The notes under the pieces are model-generated. The model was not told the origin of the DNA. It did not search any database and saw only the letters and a program-made list of their open reading frames with translations. 64,000 nucleotides of DNA from Lachnospiraceae bacterium (GTDB lineage: Bacteria; Bacillota; Clostridia; Lachnospirales; Lachnospiraceae). The position numbers and the translations under genes were made by a program. The stretch is from contig JAFVXW010000048.1 of the NCBI GenBank assembly GCA_017500935.1, forward strand, positions 1 through 64,000. The letters are read 5' to 3'. This document shows, one piece after another, positions 24,326 to 34,021 of the stretch (within the stretch, counting starts at the first letter, position 1; each line of letters opens with the position of its first letter).

Positions 24326-25918
24326 ATGGAAGAAAGAACGCAGGCACCTGCACTTCCGACGGACGCAGTTGTGACAGAAATAAAAGACAGACAGGAAACA
24401 AAACAGGCGCTGCCTGAATGGAAGGTGTCCGGTATTTTTTCATCCCATATGGTGCTGCAGCAAAATCATCCGGTCTGCGTGTGGGGATGGAGCAGCCATA
24501 CCGGCGCAGCCGTGCAGGGCTTCTGGACAGGGAAAAAAGACAGCGATAAACAGGACAAATCAGTGTACAGCGATGCTTTCGCCGCAGAATGCGTCACCGG
24601 TGATGTCGCTGCAGAATGTGTCAGCGGTGTCGTGGACCAAAACGGTCGTTTTGAACTGAGATTTGCCTCCCGCCCGGCAAGCTTTGAACCTTCGCAGATG
24701 AAAATCGTGTCTGCATATGGAGAAACGGTTTTGGAAGATATTCTGGTGGGAGATGTGTGGCTGATCGGCGGTCAGTCCAATGCAGAATTAAATCTGGAGC
24801 CCTGCCTTGGAGATTCACCGGACATTGCGCAGTCGCTGGATGAAGCTTTGCCCATCAGACTGTTTTGCCAGACGCAGGTGGGTGCGGCGGAAAGTACGCA
24901 GTTTCATTATGTGCCTTCACAGGATATTATTAAGAAAGAGTGGTGCTGGAAACGGCCCGGTGCCAAAGCGGCAAAAAGCTTTTCAGCCATCGGTTACTAC
25001 GTGGCACGGCTGGTGCAGCCGCAGATTCAGATTCCGGTGGGAATCATCATGATGTGTGCGGGCGGTGCCTGTCTGCGTGAACTGATGCCGCTGGAACTGG
25101 CGCATAAGCTGGGCTATCGGGAAGGTGTCAATGTGCCGGCTGCCGGATACTTTAATACACTGATCGCGCCGCTTATCGGTATTGGTGTCAAAGGGCAGAT
25201 CTTTTTCCAGGGAGAAAGCGAAGGTATCTGGGAAGAAATGGCCCATTCCTACGGAGAAGACCTGGCAGAGTTTGTGGAGGATGAGCGCAGACGTTTCGGC
25301 GTGGATTTTAGTTTTTACAATATCCAGCTTTCTTCTTACAGGGAAGAATGCGATGATTACTTCAAACATTTATACTGGGTGCGGGCAAGCCAGTACAAGG
25401 GCTTGTCTTTGATTCCAAATTCGTATCTGACGGTGGCAAGAGATCTGGGGTCTTTGCCGGGAGAAGCGGATTTTGCCCATTCTCCTCATAAATATGCCCT
25501 CGCAAAGCGTGTGGCAGCGCAGATTCTGGCGGGCGATTACGGAATCGGAGAGATTAAAAAGACAAATTCTCCCATGCCTGTGAAGGCTGTGCGGAATCAG
25601 GATACGGTGACGGTAGCCTTTGACTGTGTCAATGGCAGACTGAGCCCTGCACAGACAACAGACAGGTGGAAAGGCTGTGTCAAAACAGCAGATTCACCGG
25701 TGACTGGTTTTTCTTTTATGGATACGCAAGGAAGAGAGATTCCGGCAAGAGCCTGGATCATATCTGATGACAGCGTACAGGTGGAAATTCCGGAACATAC
25801 AGATGGGGTGGAAGTACATTATGCCATGAACAATATGGCGTATCTGGAGCAGGCCAATCTCTGCGGCGGTACAGGACTGCCTGTTCCGGCTTTTGCGGTT
25901 GGATGCACTGCAGAATAA
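24326..25918 (+). CDS. Sialate O-acetylesterase-like SGNH esterase
   Basis: 530 aa from ATG 24326; AGGAG at 24313-24317 is eight bases before it, whereas the ATG at 24320 is only two bases away. SGIFSSHMVLQQNHPVCVWG is the N-terminal beta-domain opening of the sialate O-acetylesterase family, LIGGQSNAELNL holds catalytic Ser151, and DFAHSPHKYALAKR holds the His. The insert around residues 60-95 is repetitive (AECVTGDVAAECVSG). No signal peptide, so cytoplasmic. Probably deacetylates an imported sugar; true sialic acid substrate is not implied because no nan genes are present. Confidence 0.85.
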   Translation: MEERTQAPALPTDAVVTEIKDRQETKQALPEWKVSGIFSSHMVLQQNHPVCVWGWSSHTGAAVQGFWTGKKDSDKQDKSVYSDAFAAECVTGDVAAECVSGVVDQNGRFELRFASRPASFEPSQMKIVSAYGETVLEDILVGDVWLIGGQSNAELNLEPCLGDSPDIAQSLDEALPIRLFCQTQVGAAESTQFHYVPSQDIIKKEWCWKRPGAKAAKSFSAIGYYVARLVQPQIQIPVGIIMMCAGGACLRELMPLELAHKLGYREGVNVPAAGYFNTLIAPLIGIGVKGQIFFQGESEGIWEEMAHSYGEDLAEFVEDERRRFGVDFSFYNIQLSSYREECDDYFKHLYWVRASQYKGLSLIPNSYLTVARDLGSLPGEADFAHSPHKYALAKRVAAQILAGDYGIGEIKKTNSPMPVKAVRNQDTVTVAFDCVNGRLSPAQTTDRWKGCVKTADSPVTGFSFMDTQGREIPARAWIISDDSVQVEIPEHTDGVEVHYAMNNMAYLEQANLCGGTGLPVPAFAVGCTAE

Positions 25919-26063
25919 AAAAGATTTTTTTGTTTTTTTCAGAATATTTGCGGAATTGGACTCCCCAAAATGCATTTGGCGTATTATAATAGAATCTGGA
26001 CAAAAATGATACAGCCTGTGCCGGAGAAGAAAAGCAAAAAGACACAGACAAAAAGGGGAAGAG

Positions 26064-26924
26064 ATGAAATTTAGTTTAAAAGAGGACGGCAAGCGGCTTT
26101 TGGTATGCTGCATTGCGTCTACGATCATGGCACTGAACATTAAGTCATTTGTACGGACGGCAGATCTGTTTCCGGGCGGCGCAACGGGACTGACACTTCT
26201 GATCCAGCGTGCAGTTGAGATGTGGTTTGATGTGACAGTACCTTATACACTGGTCAATGTGCTGATCAATGCAGTTCCGATCTATATCGGATTTCGGTAT
26301 GTGGGCAAGAAGTTTACCCTGTTTTCCTGTTTTAATATTCTGCTGACCAGTACGCTGACAGATATTATTCCCGGATTTGTCATTACATATGATACACTGC
26401 TTTTAAGTGTATTCGGCGGTATCATCAACGGCTGTGCGATCTCTCTTTCCCTGATGATGAATACCAGTACCGGCGGTACCGATTTTATCGGTATGTATCT
26501 GTCGGAGAAAAAGGGTATCGATTCCTGGAATCTGGTGCTTGGCATCAATGTGGTGATCCTGTCTTTAGCCGGTATTTTATTTGGATGGGACAAGGCGCTT
26601 TATTCCATCATTTTCCAGTTTGTATCTACCCAGATGCTGCATACGCTTTATACCCGTCATCAGCAGCAGACTTTGTTTATCGTAACCAACAATGCACAGG
26701 ACGTATGCGATGCGATCGTGAGCCTGACCAATCATGGCGCAACTGTCATGGACGGTATCGGTTCCTGGGAAAAACAGGAACGTCAGGTGGTATACTCCGT
26801 AGTATCCCGTTCTGAAGCAGATAAAGTGCTGCATGCGATCAGAAAAGCAGATCCCAATGCATTTGCCAACTCCATCCGGACAGAACAGCTTTCCGGTAAT
26901 TTCTTCAGAAAACCTACAGAATAA
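26064..26924 (+). CDS. YitT family membrane protein
   Basis: 286 aa with about five hydrophobic segments in the first 190 residues (for example LLLSVFGGIINGCAISLSLM and VLGINVVILSLAGILFGW). They include the repeats TADLFPGGATGLTLLIQR and MNTSTGGTDFIGMYLSEKKG typical of YitT. A cytoplasmic DUF2179 domain follows (TLFIVTNNAQDVCDAIVSLT to YSVVSRSEADKVLHAIRKAD). Function of the family is not settled. GGGGAAGAG ribosome site. It separates the esterase operon from the ThuA-like gene, which begins 27 bases later. Confidence 0.9.
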   Translation: MKFSLKEDGKRLLVCCIASTIMALNIKSFVRTADLFPGGATGLTLLIQRAVEMWFDVTVPYTLVNVLINAVPIYIGFRYVGKKFTLFSCFNILLTSTLTDIIPGFVITYDTLLLSVFGGIINGCAISLSLMMNTSTGGTDFIGMYLSEKKGIDSWNLVLGINVVILSLAGILFGWDKALYSIIFQFVSTQMLHTLYTRHQQQTLFIVTNNAQDVCDAIVSLTNHGATVMDGIGSWEKQERQVVYSVVSRSEADKVLHAIRKADPNAFANSIRTEQLSGNFFRKPTE

Positions 26925-26951
26925 TTTTAAACATAAGGAGGACATCCGAAT

Positions 26952-27668
26952 ATGAAAGTAACAGTATGGAATGAAAACCAGCATGAAAAGAGCCTTCCCA
27001 AGGTGACAGAGCTTTATCCCGGCGGAATTCATGAGTATATCGCAGGCTTTTTAAAAGCTGATGATGTGGAAGTGCGCACCGCAACTTTAGACGATCCCGA
27101 ATGCGGTCTGACTGATGAAGTGCTGGCTGACACTGATGTACTGGTATGGTGGGGCCATATGGCACATGATAAAGTACCGGATGAAGTTGTGGAAAGAGTG
27201 TTTAAATATGTAATGAGCGGTATGGGATTTGTAGCCCTGCATTCCGCACATCATTCCAAGATTTTCAGAAAACTGATGGGCACCACCGGCAACTTAAAGT
27301 GGCGCGACGGCGCAAGAGAGCGTATCTGGTGCATCAAGCCCAATCATCCCATTGCAGAAGGCGTTCCGGAAACCTTTGCACTGGAAGAGGAAGAAATGTA
27401 CGGCGAACCCTTCGATATCGCAGATCCTCAAGAAGTTATCTTTATCGGCTGGTTTAACGGCGGTGAAGTATTCAGAAGCGGCTGTACCTGGGTAAAAGGT
27501 CACGGCAGAGTGTTCTATTTCCAGCCCGGTCATGAGACCAATCCCTCCTTCCGCAATGAAAATGTGCAGAAGATCATCAAAAACGGCGTAAAATGGGCTT
27601 GTCCTGTTCGCAAGAATATTGTTCTGGATTGTCCTCATGTAGCTCCTCTTGAAAATATCGAAGAATAA
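26952..27668 (+). CDS. ThuA-like trehalose-utilisation family protein
   Basis: 238 aa, the full length of the class I amidotransferase-like ThuA fold. [36 protein letters not shown] and [15 protein letters not shown] are family blocks, with His residues in positions usually associated with metal or substrate binding. ThuA acts with the Gfo/Idh/MocA enzyme ThuB in 3-keto-disaccharide metabolism. Two Gfo/Idh/MocA genes lie at 8.8-10.8 kb. AAGGAGG site; strong terminator after it. Confidence 0.9.
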   Translation: MKVTVWNENQHEKSLPKVTELYPGGIHEYIAGFLKADDVEVRTATLDDPECGLTDEVLADTDVLVWWGHMAHDKVPDEVVERVFKYVMSGMGFVALHSAHHSKIFRKLMGTTGNLKWRDGARERIWCIKPNHPIAEGVPETFALEEEEMYGEPFDIADPQEVIFIGWFNGGEVFRSGCTWVKGHGRVFYFQPGHETNPSFRNENVQKIIKNGVKWACPVRKNIVLDCPHVAPLENIEE

Positions 27669-27688
27669 AAAGAATTCAAAAAGCTTCA

Positions 27689-27727
27689 AACAGGCTGTCG
27701 CAGTTTTGGCGGCAGCCTGTTTTTTAA
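27689..27727 (+). terminator. Rho-independent terminator
   Basis: CAGGCTGTCGC pairs with GCGGCAGCCTG (one G-U) and is followed by TTTTTT, after the ThuA-like gene. Confidence 0.9.
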
Positions 27728-27754
27728 CACATGATAAAATCAGGAGAATAATGT

Positions 27755-29836
27755 ATGAAGAGAGAAATTTACCGTCCGATGCGTATTGTACACGGCAATT
27801 TTGGATATCAGCCCGGTGATCCTTATGAAAAAAAAGAAAAATGTGTTTACGACAGGATCAAAGAATTAAAAGATAAGGGAATGGGCGGTATTGTCACCAA
27901 TGTGGGCAGCCCTGATTACTTAAAAGACGAAGACGAATGGAAGCTGATGCGCAGAAAAGCAGAAATCTGTCAGGAACTGGGAATGCGCATGTGGCTGTAT
28001 GATGAAGATGCTTATCCCAGCGGCGTGGCAGGAACAGCTACGCTGGATAAAAATCCGGATTTTGAATGCCGCGGTCTGGTAATGGTCAGTCATGTGCTGG
28101 CACCCGGAGAAACTTATGAACAGCAGCTGCCCCACGGTCATGAAAAACTGGTTGCTGCAGTCTGCTATCAGATGGCAGGTTCTGTTCCAAAGGATGAGGA
28201 GCTGCTGACACCTTACAGACGTTTGAACGGTGAATCTGTGTTTTTTGAAAATGATACACAGACTAATTTGTTATGCCTTGTATTTTATGAAAAGTATTTA
28301 TATGAAGGAACTCATGCGCAGAATAACGTGGCATTTCACAGACGTTATGTGGATGTGAGCAATCCTGAAGCCATTGCAGAATTTATCAATAATACCTACC
28401 GCCCTTACACCAAAGTGCTGGGAGATTTTTATGCCCGCAGGATCGGAGATGAAGAGGAGAATGCGGTCATTGAAGCAATTTTTACCGATGAACCCTCCTA
28501 TATGGGCGTTTATATCAATCATGGGATTGAATGTCCCGAGACCGTGCATCCGGTGGACGAAACGATAAAGCTTTACCCTGTGGTCAACTGGGGAAAAAAT
28601 ACGGCAAACCGCTTTGCCAGCCGGTACGGATACTGTCTGGAAGATGAGCTGACAGCGCTGTTTTTGGGCCATGGTGAGCATTTCTGTCAGGTGCGCCACG
28701 ACTTTTACCAGCTGATGAGCGATCTGTATGAGCAGGCATTTTTTGCACAGCTTTCTGATTACTGTGCACAGGTGGGGCTGAATTTCTCCGGTCATATCCT
28801 GCTGGAAGATGAATTGTCACTGCATGTGCTGTTTGAAGGCAATTTTTTCAAGCTGCTGCGTCATATGCATATCCCGGGAATCGATATGCTGCAGTCCAAA
28901 CCGGAAATTGTATGGGATTTTGCATTTACCCCCAGACTGGTGCGCAGTATCGCAGAGCTTTACGGACGTGAACATGTCATGGATGAGGCATCAGCCCATG
29001 CCCAGGGCGGAAAGGTGACGGCAGAGGAGATGTATGTTTCCCTGATGCTGCAGCTGGCTTTTGGCGCCGATGTCTTTACTTTCTATTACAGTGATGAAGA
29101 TCCAGACGGCAGCAAACATAAGATTTATGATGCGTTAAACAGAGCCGGAGAAGCCATTGACGGAAACCGGCTGTCCGATACGCTGCTGTTTTACCCTATT
29201 GAGACAATGATGCGCCGCAGAAAGCCTTTGTATCACGGTATCGAAAATATTCATGAGGAAAAGATCGCAGAAGCAGACGACAATGGTAAGGAGTATGTAT
29301 TTGCCTGTCAGGATGCCCTGATGGAGGCACAGTATGCAATGCTCAATGCACAGCATTCCTTTACCTATATTGATACGGAGACCGCAGCGCATCAGCAGAA
29401 CGGAAAGTGGAAAAATCTGGTGGTGACCGCCTGCGATGTGACAGAAGAGATGACGGCTGTTTTTGCAAAACTTCAAAAGAACGGTACGCAGCTGATCTGG
29501 TATGCGCAGGAAGGAAGCACTCTGTTTGCAGAAGGCTTTGAAAAAATGCCGGCAGGATGTAAGATTGCGCAGAATGCAGAAAAGCTTCTGGCTTTGGTTC
29601 GGCCGCAGGGGGCAGAACTGGAAGGCGCAGATACAGAAGGCATCGCCTTTACGCAGACAGATGCGTGTGCACTGCTTGTAAACCGTGATACAAGAGAAAA
29701 ACAGCTGTGCTGGAAGGGCGGTTTTGTGTCCCTGACAGATGCGATGAGCGGTGAGGGTGTAGAAGCAGTGCGGTCAGACGAGGGCGTGAGCTTTATGCTG
29801 CCCGGCAGTGCGGCACTGATCCTTCAGAAAAAATAG
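27755..29836 (+). CDS. GH106-like predicted glycoside hydrolase
   Basis: 693 aa, no signal peptide. WLYDEDAYPSGVAG (81-94) and IFTDEPSYMG (242-251, Asp245-Glu246) resemble the acidic blocks of GH106 alpha-L-rhamnosidases and related TIM-barrel enzymes. HILLEDELSLHVLFEGNFF and DEASAHAQGGKVTAEEMYVS continue the barrel. It is shorter than typical GH106 and lacks the carbohydrate-binding beta domains, so substrate is uncertain. If it releases rhamnose, catabolism would give 1,2-propanediol, a substrate of the dehydratase upstream (inference). In an operon with the following 652-aa gene. Confidence 0.65.
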   Translation: MKREIYRPMRIVHGNFGYQPGDPYEKKEKCVYDRIKELKDKGMGGIVTNVGSPDYLKDEDEWKLMRRKAEICQELGMRMWLYDEDAYPSGVAGTATLDKNPDFECRGLVMVSHVLAPGETYEQQLPHGHEKLVAAVCYQMAGSVPKDEELLTPYRRLNGESVFFENDTQTNLLCLVFYEKYLYEGTHAQNNVAFHRRYVDVSNPEAIAEFINNTYRPYTKVLGDFYARRIGDEEENAVIEAIFTDEPSYMGVYINHGIECPETVHPVDETIKLYPVVNWGKNTANRFASRYGYCLEDELTALFLGHGEHFCQVRHDFYQLMSDLYEQAFFAQLSDYCAQVGLNFSGHILLEDELSLHVLFEGNFFKLLRHMHIPGIDMLQSKPEIVWDFAFTPRLVRSIAELYGREHVMDEASAHAQGGKVTAEEMYVSLMLQLAFGADVFTFYYSDEDPDGSKHKIYDALNRAGEAIDGNRLSDTLLFYPIETMMRRRKPLYHGIENIHEEKIAEADDNGKEYVFACQDALMEAQYAMLNAQHSFTYIDTETAAHQQNGKWKNLVVTACDVTEEMTAVFAKLQKNGTQLIWYAQEGSTLFAEGFEKMPAGCKIAQNAEKLLALVRPQGAELEGADTEGIAFTQTDACALLVNRDTREKQLCWKGGFVSLTDAMSGEGVEAVRSDEGVSFMLPGSAALILQKK

Positions 29837-29854
29837 GTCCAAAGGAGACTGATG

Positions 29855-31813
29855 ATGACTGAAAATAAAATGCTTTTATATTCCATTATGGGGCTGGACA
29901 TTGATCATGCTGATGAGATATGCGCGGATATTTGCGCCCAGGTGGAAAGAGGTGTGTCCACATGTCCGCTTTTTTGCATGACACTGGTGCCGGAAGGTGA
30001 CCCGGTGGTGGACAAGGTTGGTCCCATGTGTGAAAAATATATGATTTTCAGGGATAAGCTGCATGCCATGGGTATTCCAAACGGTGTGCTGGTTCAGGCG
30101 TCCATCGGTCATGGATGGGTACTCAGCAAGCTTTCTCCTTATACGAAATATAAAAATCTGACAGACGGAAAAGAAGTTTTTGTCTGTTGTCCCTATGACG
30201 ACAATTTTTGCAGCTATATTGAAAATGTTACAAAAACCATCGCAGCATGTAAGCCGGATACCATTATGATCGATGATGATTTCCGCCTGATCTACCGGGA
30301 AGGAAAGGGCTGTGCCTGTGATCTGCATATGAACCGGTTCCGTGAACTGTCCGGTACTGATATGACCAGAGAAGAGCTGGTGGAATGTATGGCTTTGGAT
30401 ACAGAAGAATCCTGCAGATTGGCAGACATTTTTGTGGAAACACAAAAAGAGGCACTGTTAAAAGCTGCAAGGGCAATGCGTGCGGGCATTGACAGTGTGG
30501 AACCTGCGATGCCGGTGTCTTTTTGCTCCTGCGGAAACAATATGGAATTTGCGGCTGAGATTGCACAGATTCTGGCAGGAGAGGGAAATCCTGTTGTGGT
30601 GCGTATTAATAACGGCAATTATCTGTGCGGCAGCGGACGGCAGTTTTCCAAAGTATATCAAAGGGCTGCCCAACAGATATGCAAACTGAAAGGAAAAGTG
30701 GATCTTTTGCTGGCGGAGACTGATACCTGTCCGCAGAACCGTTATTCTACAAGTGCGCGTGCGCTGCATGCCCATTTTACAGGAACGATCCTGGAAGGAG
30801 CCAGAGGAGCAAAACACTGGATCACCAGACTTTCTTCCTATGAGCCGGGAAGCGGCAAAGCCTATCGGAGCATACTGGCAAAAAACAGCGGTTTTTACAA
30901 TGCCCTGATGGAGCTTGTGCCCACTCTGCAGTGGAGAGGCTGCCGTATTGCAGTTTCTGATACCCCCTCCTATGATTACAGCCAGGTAAAAGCACCGGGA
31001 TTTGGAATTGAACGTTTTGATACGTGGAGTATCAATGTACTGGAACGTTTGGGCGTGCCTATGTATTTTTCGGACAGCATAGAAGGAGCTTCCTTTTTGG
31101 AAGGTCCTGCAGACAGCCTTTACAGTGACAAAGAGCTTTTACAGCTGCTGTCGGGCACTGTTTTTCTGGCGGCAGATACAGCCGGACGTCTGATTGACAG
31201 AGGATTTGGTGCATATATCGGGGTGGATGTAAAGGAATGGGAAGGTGAGACAGCGCGCTGTGAGTTTTTGACAGACGGCAGTCAGACATCCGTAATGGGA
31301 AAAACCATGCATCTTATACCGCTTACAGAAGAGGTGCGTGTGGAATCCATGCTGTATCGCAGTCAGGATGATGCTAATTTTACACCGGTGACGCCGGGCG
31401 TTACAGTATACAAAAACAGTCTGGGAGGTATGGTCGTAACATTCTGCGGTTCTCCGGATGTGATCTATACTTTGGGACCGACTTTTGCACTGCTGAATGA
31501 AACCAGAAAGAGACAGATGGCGTCTTTGCTTAAGGAATCCGGCAATCTTCCGGTATATTATCCGGAAGACAATGAAGTTTATCTGCGGGCAGCAGATATG
31601 CCTGACGGCGGTCTGTTTGTGGAAGTGATGACACTGGGAATTGACCCGCTGGATGAAATTGTTCTTTGTGCAGACAGAGAAATAAAATGTGTGCAGAGGC
31701 TGATGCCCGATGGAAGCAGAAAGGATTGTACATATTTTAAGGAAGCCGGCGGAATCCGCATTGAAGAAAGTGCGCCGATGCTGGAACCGGTGATTCTGTT
31801 TCTTTATTCATAG
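29855..31813 (+). CDS. Unrecognised protein, predicted TIM-barrel glycoside hydrolase
   Basis: 652 aa from ATG 29855, seven bases after AAAGGAG. The first 380 residues alternate strand and helix as in a TIM barrel: GIPNGVLVQASIGHGWV, then TIMIDDDFRLIYR (Asp140-142), PVSFCSCGNN and HWITRLSSYEPGSGKAYRS. The rest looks like a flavodoxin-like or amidotransferase-like segment plus a small beta domain, an arrangement also seen in GH42-type enzymes. No signal peptide. Lies 15 bases downstream of the GH106-like gene and ends just before the pyrH promoter. Function assignment is inference. Confidence 0.5.
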   Translation: MTENKMLLYSIMGLDIDHADEICADICAQVERGVSTCPLFCMTLVPEGDPVVDKVGPMCEKYMIFRDKLHAMGIPNGVLVQASIGHGWVLSKLSPYTKYKNLTDGKEVFVCCPYDDNFCSYIENVTKTIAACKPDTIMIDDDFRLIYREGKGCACDLHMNRFRELSGTDMTREELVECMALDTEESCRLADIFVETQKEALLKAARAMRAGIDSVEPAMPVSFCSCGNNMEFAAEIAQILAGEGNPVVVRINNGNYLCGSGRQFSKVYQRAAQQICKLKGKVDLLLAETDTCPQNRYSTSARALHAHFTGTILEGARGAKHWITRLSSYEPGSGKAYRSILAKNSGFYNALMELVPTLQWRGCRIAVSDTPSYDYSQVKAPGFGIERFDTWSINVLERLGVPMYFSDSIEGASFLEGPADSLYSDKELLQLLSGTVFLAADTAGRLIDRGFGAYIGVDVKEWEGETARCEFLTDGSQTSVMGKTMHLIPLTEEVRVESMLYRSQDDANFTPVTPGVTVYKNSLGGMVVTFCGSPDVIYTLGPTFALLNETRKRQMASLLKESGNLPVYYPEDNEVYLRAADMPDGGLFVEVMTLGIDPLDEIVLCADREIKCVQRLMPDGSRKDCTYFKEAGGIRIEESAPMLEPVILFLYS

Positions 31814-31822
31814 ATTTTTTAC

Positions 31823-31851
31823 TTCCCGTTTCCGGACAGATATGTTATACT
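31823..31851 (+). promoter_or_regulatory. Promoter of pyrH
   Basis: A strong extended -10 TGTTATACT (hexamer 31846-31851) with a weak -35 TTCCCG at 17 bases. Confidence 0.5.
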
Positions 31852-31881
31852 GATACAAAGTATTTTTCACAGAGGTGTGAT

Positions 31882-32577
31882 ATGAAGAGAATTTTATTAA
31901 AATTAAGCGGTGAAGCGCTGGCAGGCGATAAGAAACAGGGATTTGACGAACCCACAGTCAGAGCAGTTGCACTACAGGTTAAACAGCTTGTGGACGACGG
32001 TATTCAGGTTGGTATCGTGATCGGCGGAGGCAATTTCTGGAGAGGACGTACCAGTGAGAATATTGACCGTACCAAGGCAGACCAGATCGGTATGCTGGCA
32101 ACCGTCATGAACTGTATTTACGTATCCGAGATCTTCAGAAGTGTGGGCATGATGACCAATATCCTGACTCCTTTTGAGATCGGTGCATTTACCAAGCTTT
32201 TCTCCAAGGACAGAGCCAATAAGTATTTTGAAAAAGGACAGGTTGTTTTCTTTGCAGGCGGTACCGGACATCCTTATTTCTCCACCGATACAGGCGTTGT
32301 GCTTCGTGCGATTGAAGTGGAAGCGGAAGTTATCCTGCTTGCCAAGGCTGTTGACGGCGTTTACAATGATGATCCCAGAACTAATCCTGATGCAGTGAAG
32401 TATGATGAAGTTTCCATTCAGGAAGTCATCGACAAGAACCTGCAGGTTGTGGACATGACCGCATCCATTCTGGCACGCGACAACAAGATGCCGATGTGGG
32501 TATTTGGTCTGAACGAGGAAAACAGCATCGTTAATACCATGAACGGCAATTTCACCGGTACCAAAGTAACCGTATAA
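31882..32577 (+). CDS. pyrH: UMP kinase
   Basis: 231 aa, amino-acid-kinase fold. RILLKLSGEALAG at the N-terminus and IGGGNFWRGR bind ATP; the AVDGVYNDDPRTNP segment and MPMWVFGLNEENSI are typical. Converts UMP to UDP for nucleotide synthesis. Start of the conserved pyrH-frr-uppS-cdsA-dxr-rseP run. Confidence 0.97.
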   Translation: MKRILLKLSGEALAGDKKQGFDEPTVRAVALQVKQLVDDGIQVGIVIGGGNFWRGRTSENIDRTKADQIGMLATVMNCIYVSEIFRSVGMMTNILTPFEIGAFTKLFSKDRANKYFEKGQVVFFAGGTGHPYFSTDTGVVLRAIEVEAEVILLAKAVDGVYNDDPRTNPDAVKYDEVSIQEVIDKNLQVVDMTASILARDNKMPMWVFGLNEENSIVNTMNGNFTGTKVTV

Positions 32578-32639
32578 GGTTCTTTGAGTCAGCATAAAAC
32601 TTTATAACAAACGCCCATAAGGCGACAGGAGGATATACT

Positions 32640-33191
32640 ATGGACGCAAGATTAAACCAGTTTGAAACAAAAATGACCAAAGCTATCGATTATCTGGGCT
32701 CCGATTATGAAGGAATCCGCGCAGGCCGCGCTAACCCTCATGTTCTGGACAAGATCAGAGTAGATTATTATGGTTCTCCCACACCCATCCAGCAGGTGGG
32801 CAACATCACCGTTCCCGAAGCAAGAATGCTGCAGATCGCTCCCTGGGAAAAATCCCTGATCAAAGCGATCGAAAAAGCGATCATGGCATCTGATCTGGGT
32901 ATCACCCCTTCCAACGACGGCAGCGTGATCCGTCTGGTATTCCCCGAACTGACCGAGGAACGCCGTAAAATGCTGGCAAAGGATGTTAAGAAAAAAGGCG
33001 AAGAAGCTAAGGTTGCAATCCGCAACATCCGCAGAGACGGCAATGATTTCTTAAAGAAACTGGGCAAGACCGACGTTTCCGAAGATGAGATCAAGGATAT
33101 GGAAGATCAGCTTCAGAAAGCTACTGATAAGTTTATCAAAGAAGTAGACAAGATGATCGAAAATAAGACCAAGGAAATCATGACTGTCTAA
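32640..33191 (+). CDS. frr: Ribosome recycling factor
   Basis: 183 aa. EGIRAGRANPHVLDKIRVDY, IAPWEKSLIKAIEKAIMASD and the C-terminal coiled coil are diagnostic. Splits post-termination ribosomes together with EF-G. AGGAGG site; 62 bases after pyrH. Confidence 0.98.
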   Translation: MDARLNQFETKMTKAIDYLGSDYEGIRAGRANPHVLDKIRVDYYGSPTPIQQVGNITVPEARMLQIAPWEKSLIKAIEKAIMASDLGITPSNDGSVIRLVFPELTEERRKMLAKDVKKKGEEAKVAIRNIRRDGNDFLKKLGKTDVSEDEIKDMEDQLQKATDKFIKEVDKMIENKTKEIMTV

Positions 33192-33311
33192 GTATTGTTT
33201 GAACAGTTATTTTTACAAAAAAGAGGGGCGGGCGGATGTCTGTCCCTTTTCGCCGGAAAAAGATGCAGTGAAAGTCTGTGTCTGTCCGGTATATAGAAAG
33301 AGGAGAATAAA

Positions 33312-34019
33312 ATGAAGATTCCGAATCATGTGGCGATCATTTTAGACGGCAACGGACGCTGGGCAAAGGCCAAGGGAATGCCGCGCAATTACGGCCATAT
33401 TCAGGGTGCCAAGACAGTGGAAGTGATCTGTGAAGAAGCATACAATATGGGAATCAATTATCTGACGGTATATGCTTTTTCCACGGAAAACTGGAACCGT
33501 CCCAAGGACGAAGTGGATGCGCTGATGAAGCTTCTGCGCAATTACATGAAAAACTGCTTGAAAAGAGCGTCCAAAAACAATATGTGTGTGCGCGTGATCG
33601 GCGATAAGTCCCGTCTGGATCAGGATATCAGAGAAAGCATTGAAGAACTGGAAGAGGCAACAAAGAATAACACCGGTCTGCATTTTTCCATTGCGATCAA
33701 TTACGGAGGCAGGGATGAGATCCGCCGTGCGGTACAGACACTGGCAGCAAAGGCAGAGAAGGGCGAACTGAAAGCAGAAGAGATCACCGAAGAAATGATC
33801 GGCAATGCGCTGGATACCCATGGACTGCCCGAGCCTGATCTGCTGATCAGAACCTGCAATGAGCAGCGTATTTCCAATTTCCTTCTCTGGCAGCTTGCAT
33901 ATACGGAATTTTATTTTACGCCTGTGGCATGGCCTGATTTTTCAAAGGAAGAATTGGAAAAAGCCGTTGAGGCATATAATCATAGGGACCGCAGATACGG
34001 CCTTGTGAAGGAGGAATGA
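33312..34019 (+). CDS. uppS: Isoprenyl transferase (undecaprenyl diphosphate synthase)
   Basis: 235 aa. VAIILDGNGRWAKAKGMPR holds the catalytic Asp, TVYAFSTENWNRP and PDLLIRTCNEQRISNFLLWQ are family motifs. Makes undecaprenyl diphosphate for peptidoglycan and wall polymers by cis-prenyl chain elongation. AGAGGAG site. Confidence 0.97.
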   Translation: MKIPNHVAIILDGNGRWAKAKGMPRNYGHIQGAKTVEVICEEAYNMGINYLTVYAFSTENWNRPKDEVDALMKLLRNYMKNCLKRASKNNMCVRVIGDKSRLDQDIRESIEELEEATKNNTGLHFSIAINYGGRDEIRRAVQTLAAKAEKGELKAEEITEEMIGNALDTHGLPEPDLLIRTCNEQRISNFLLWQLAYTEFYFTPVAWPDFSKEELEKAVEAYNHRDRRYGLVKEE

Positions 34020-34021
34020 CA

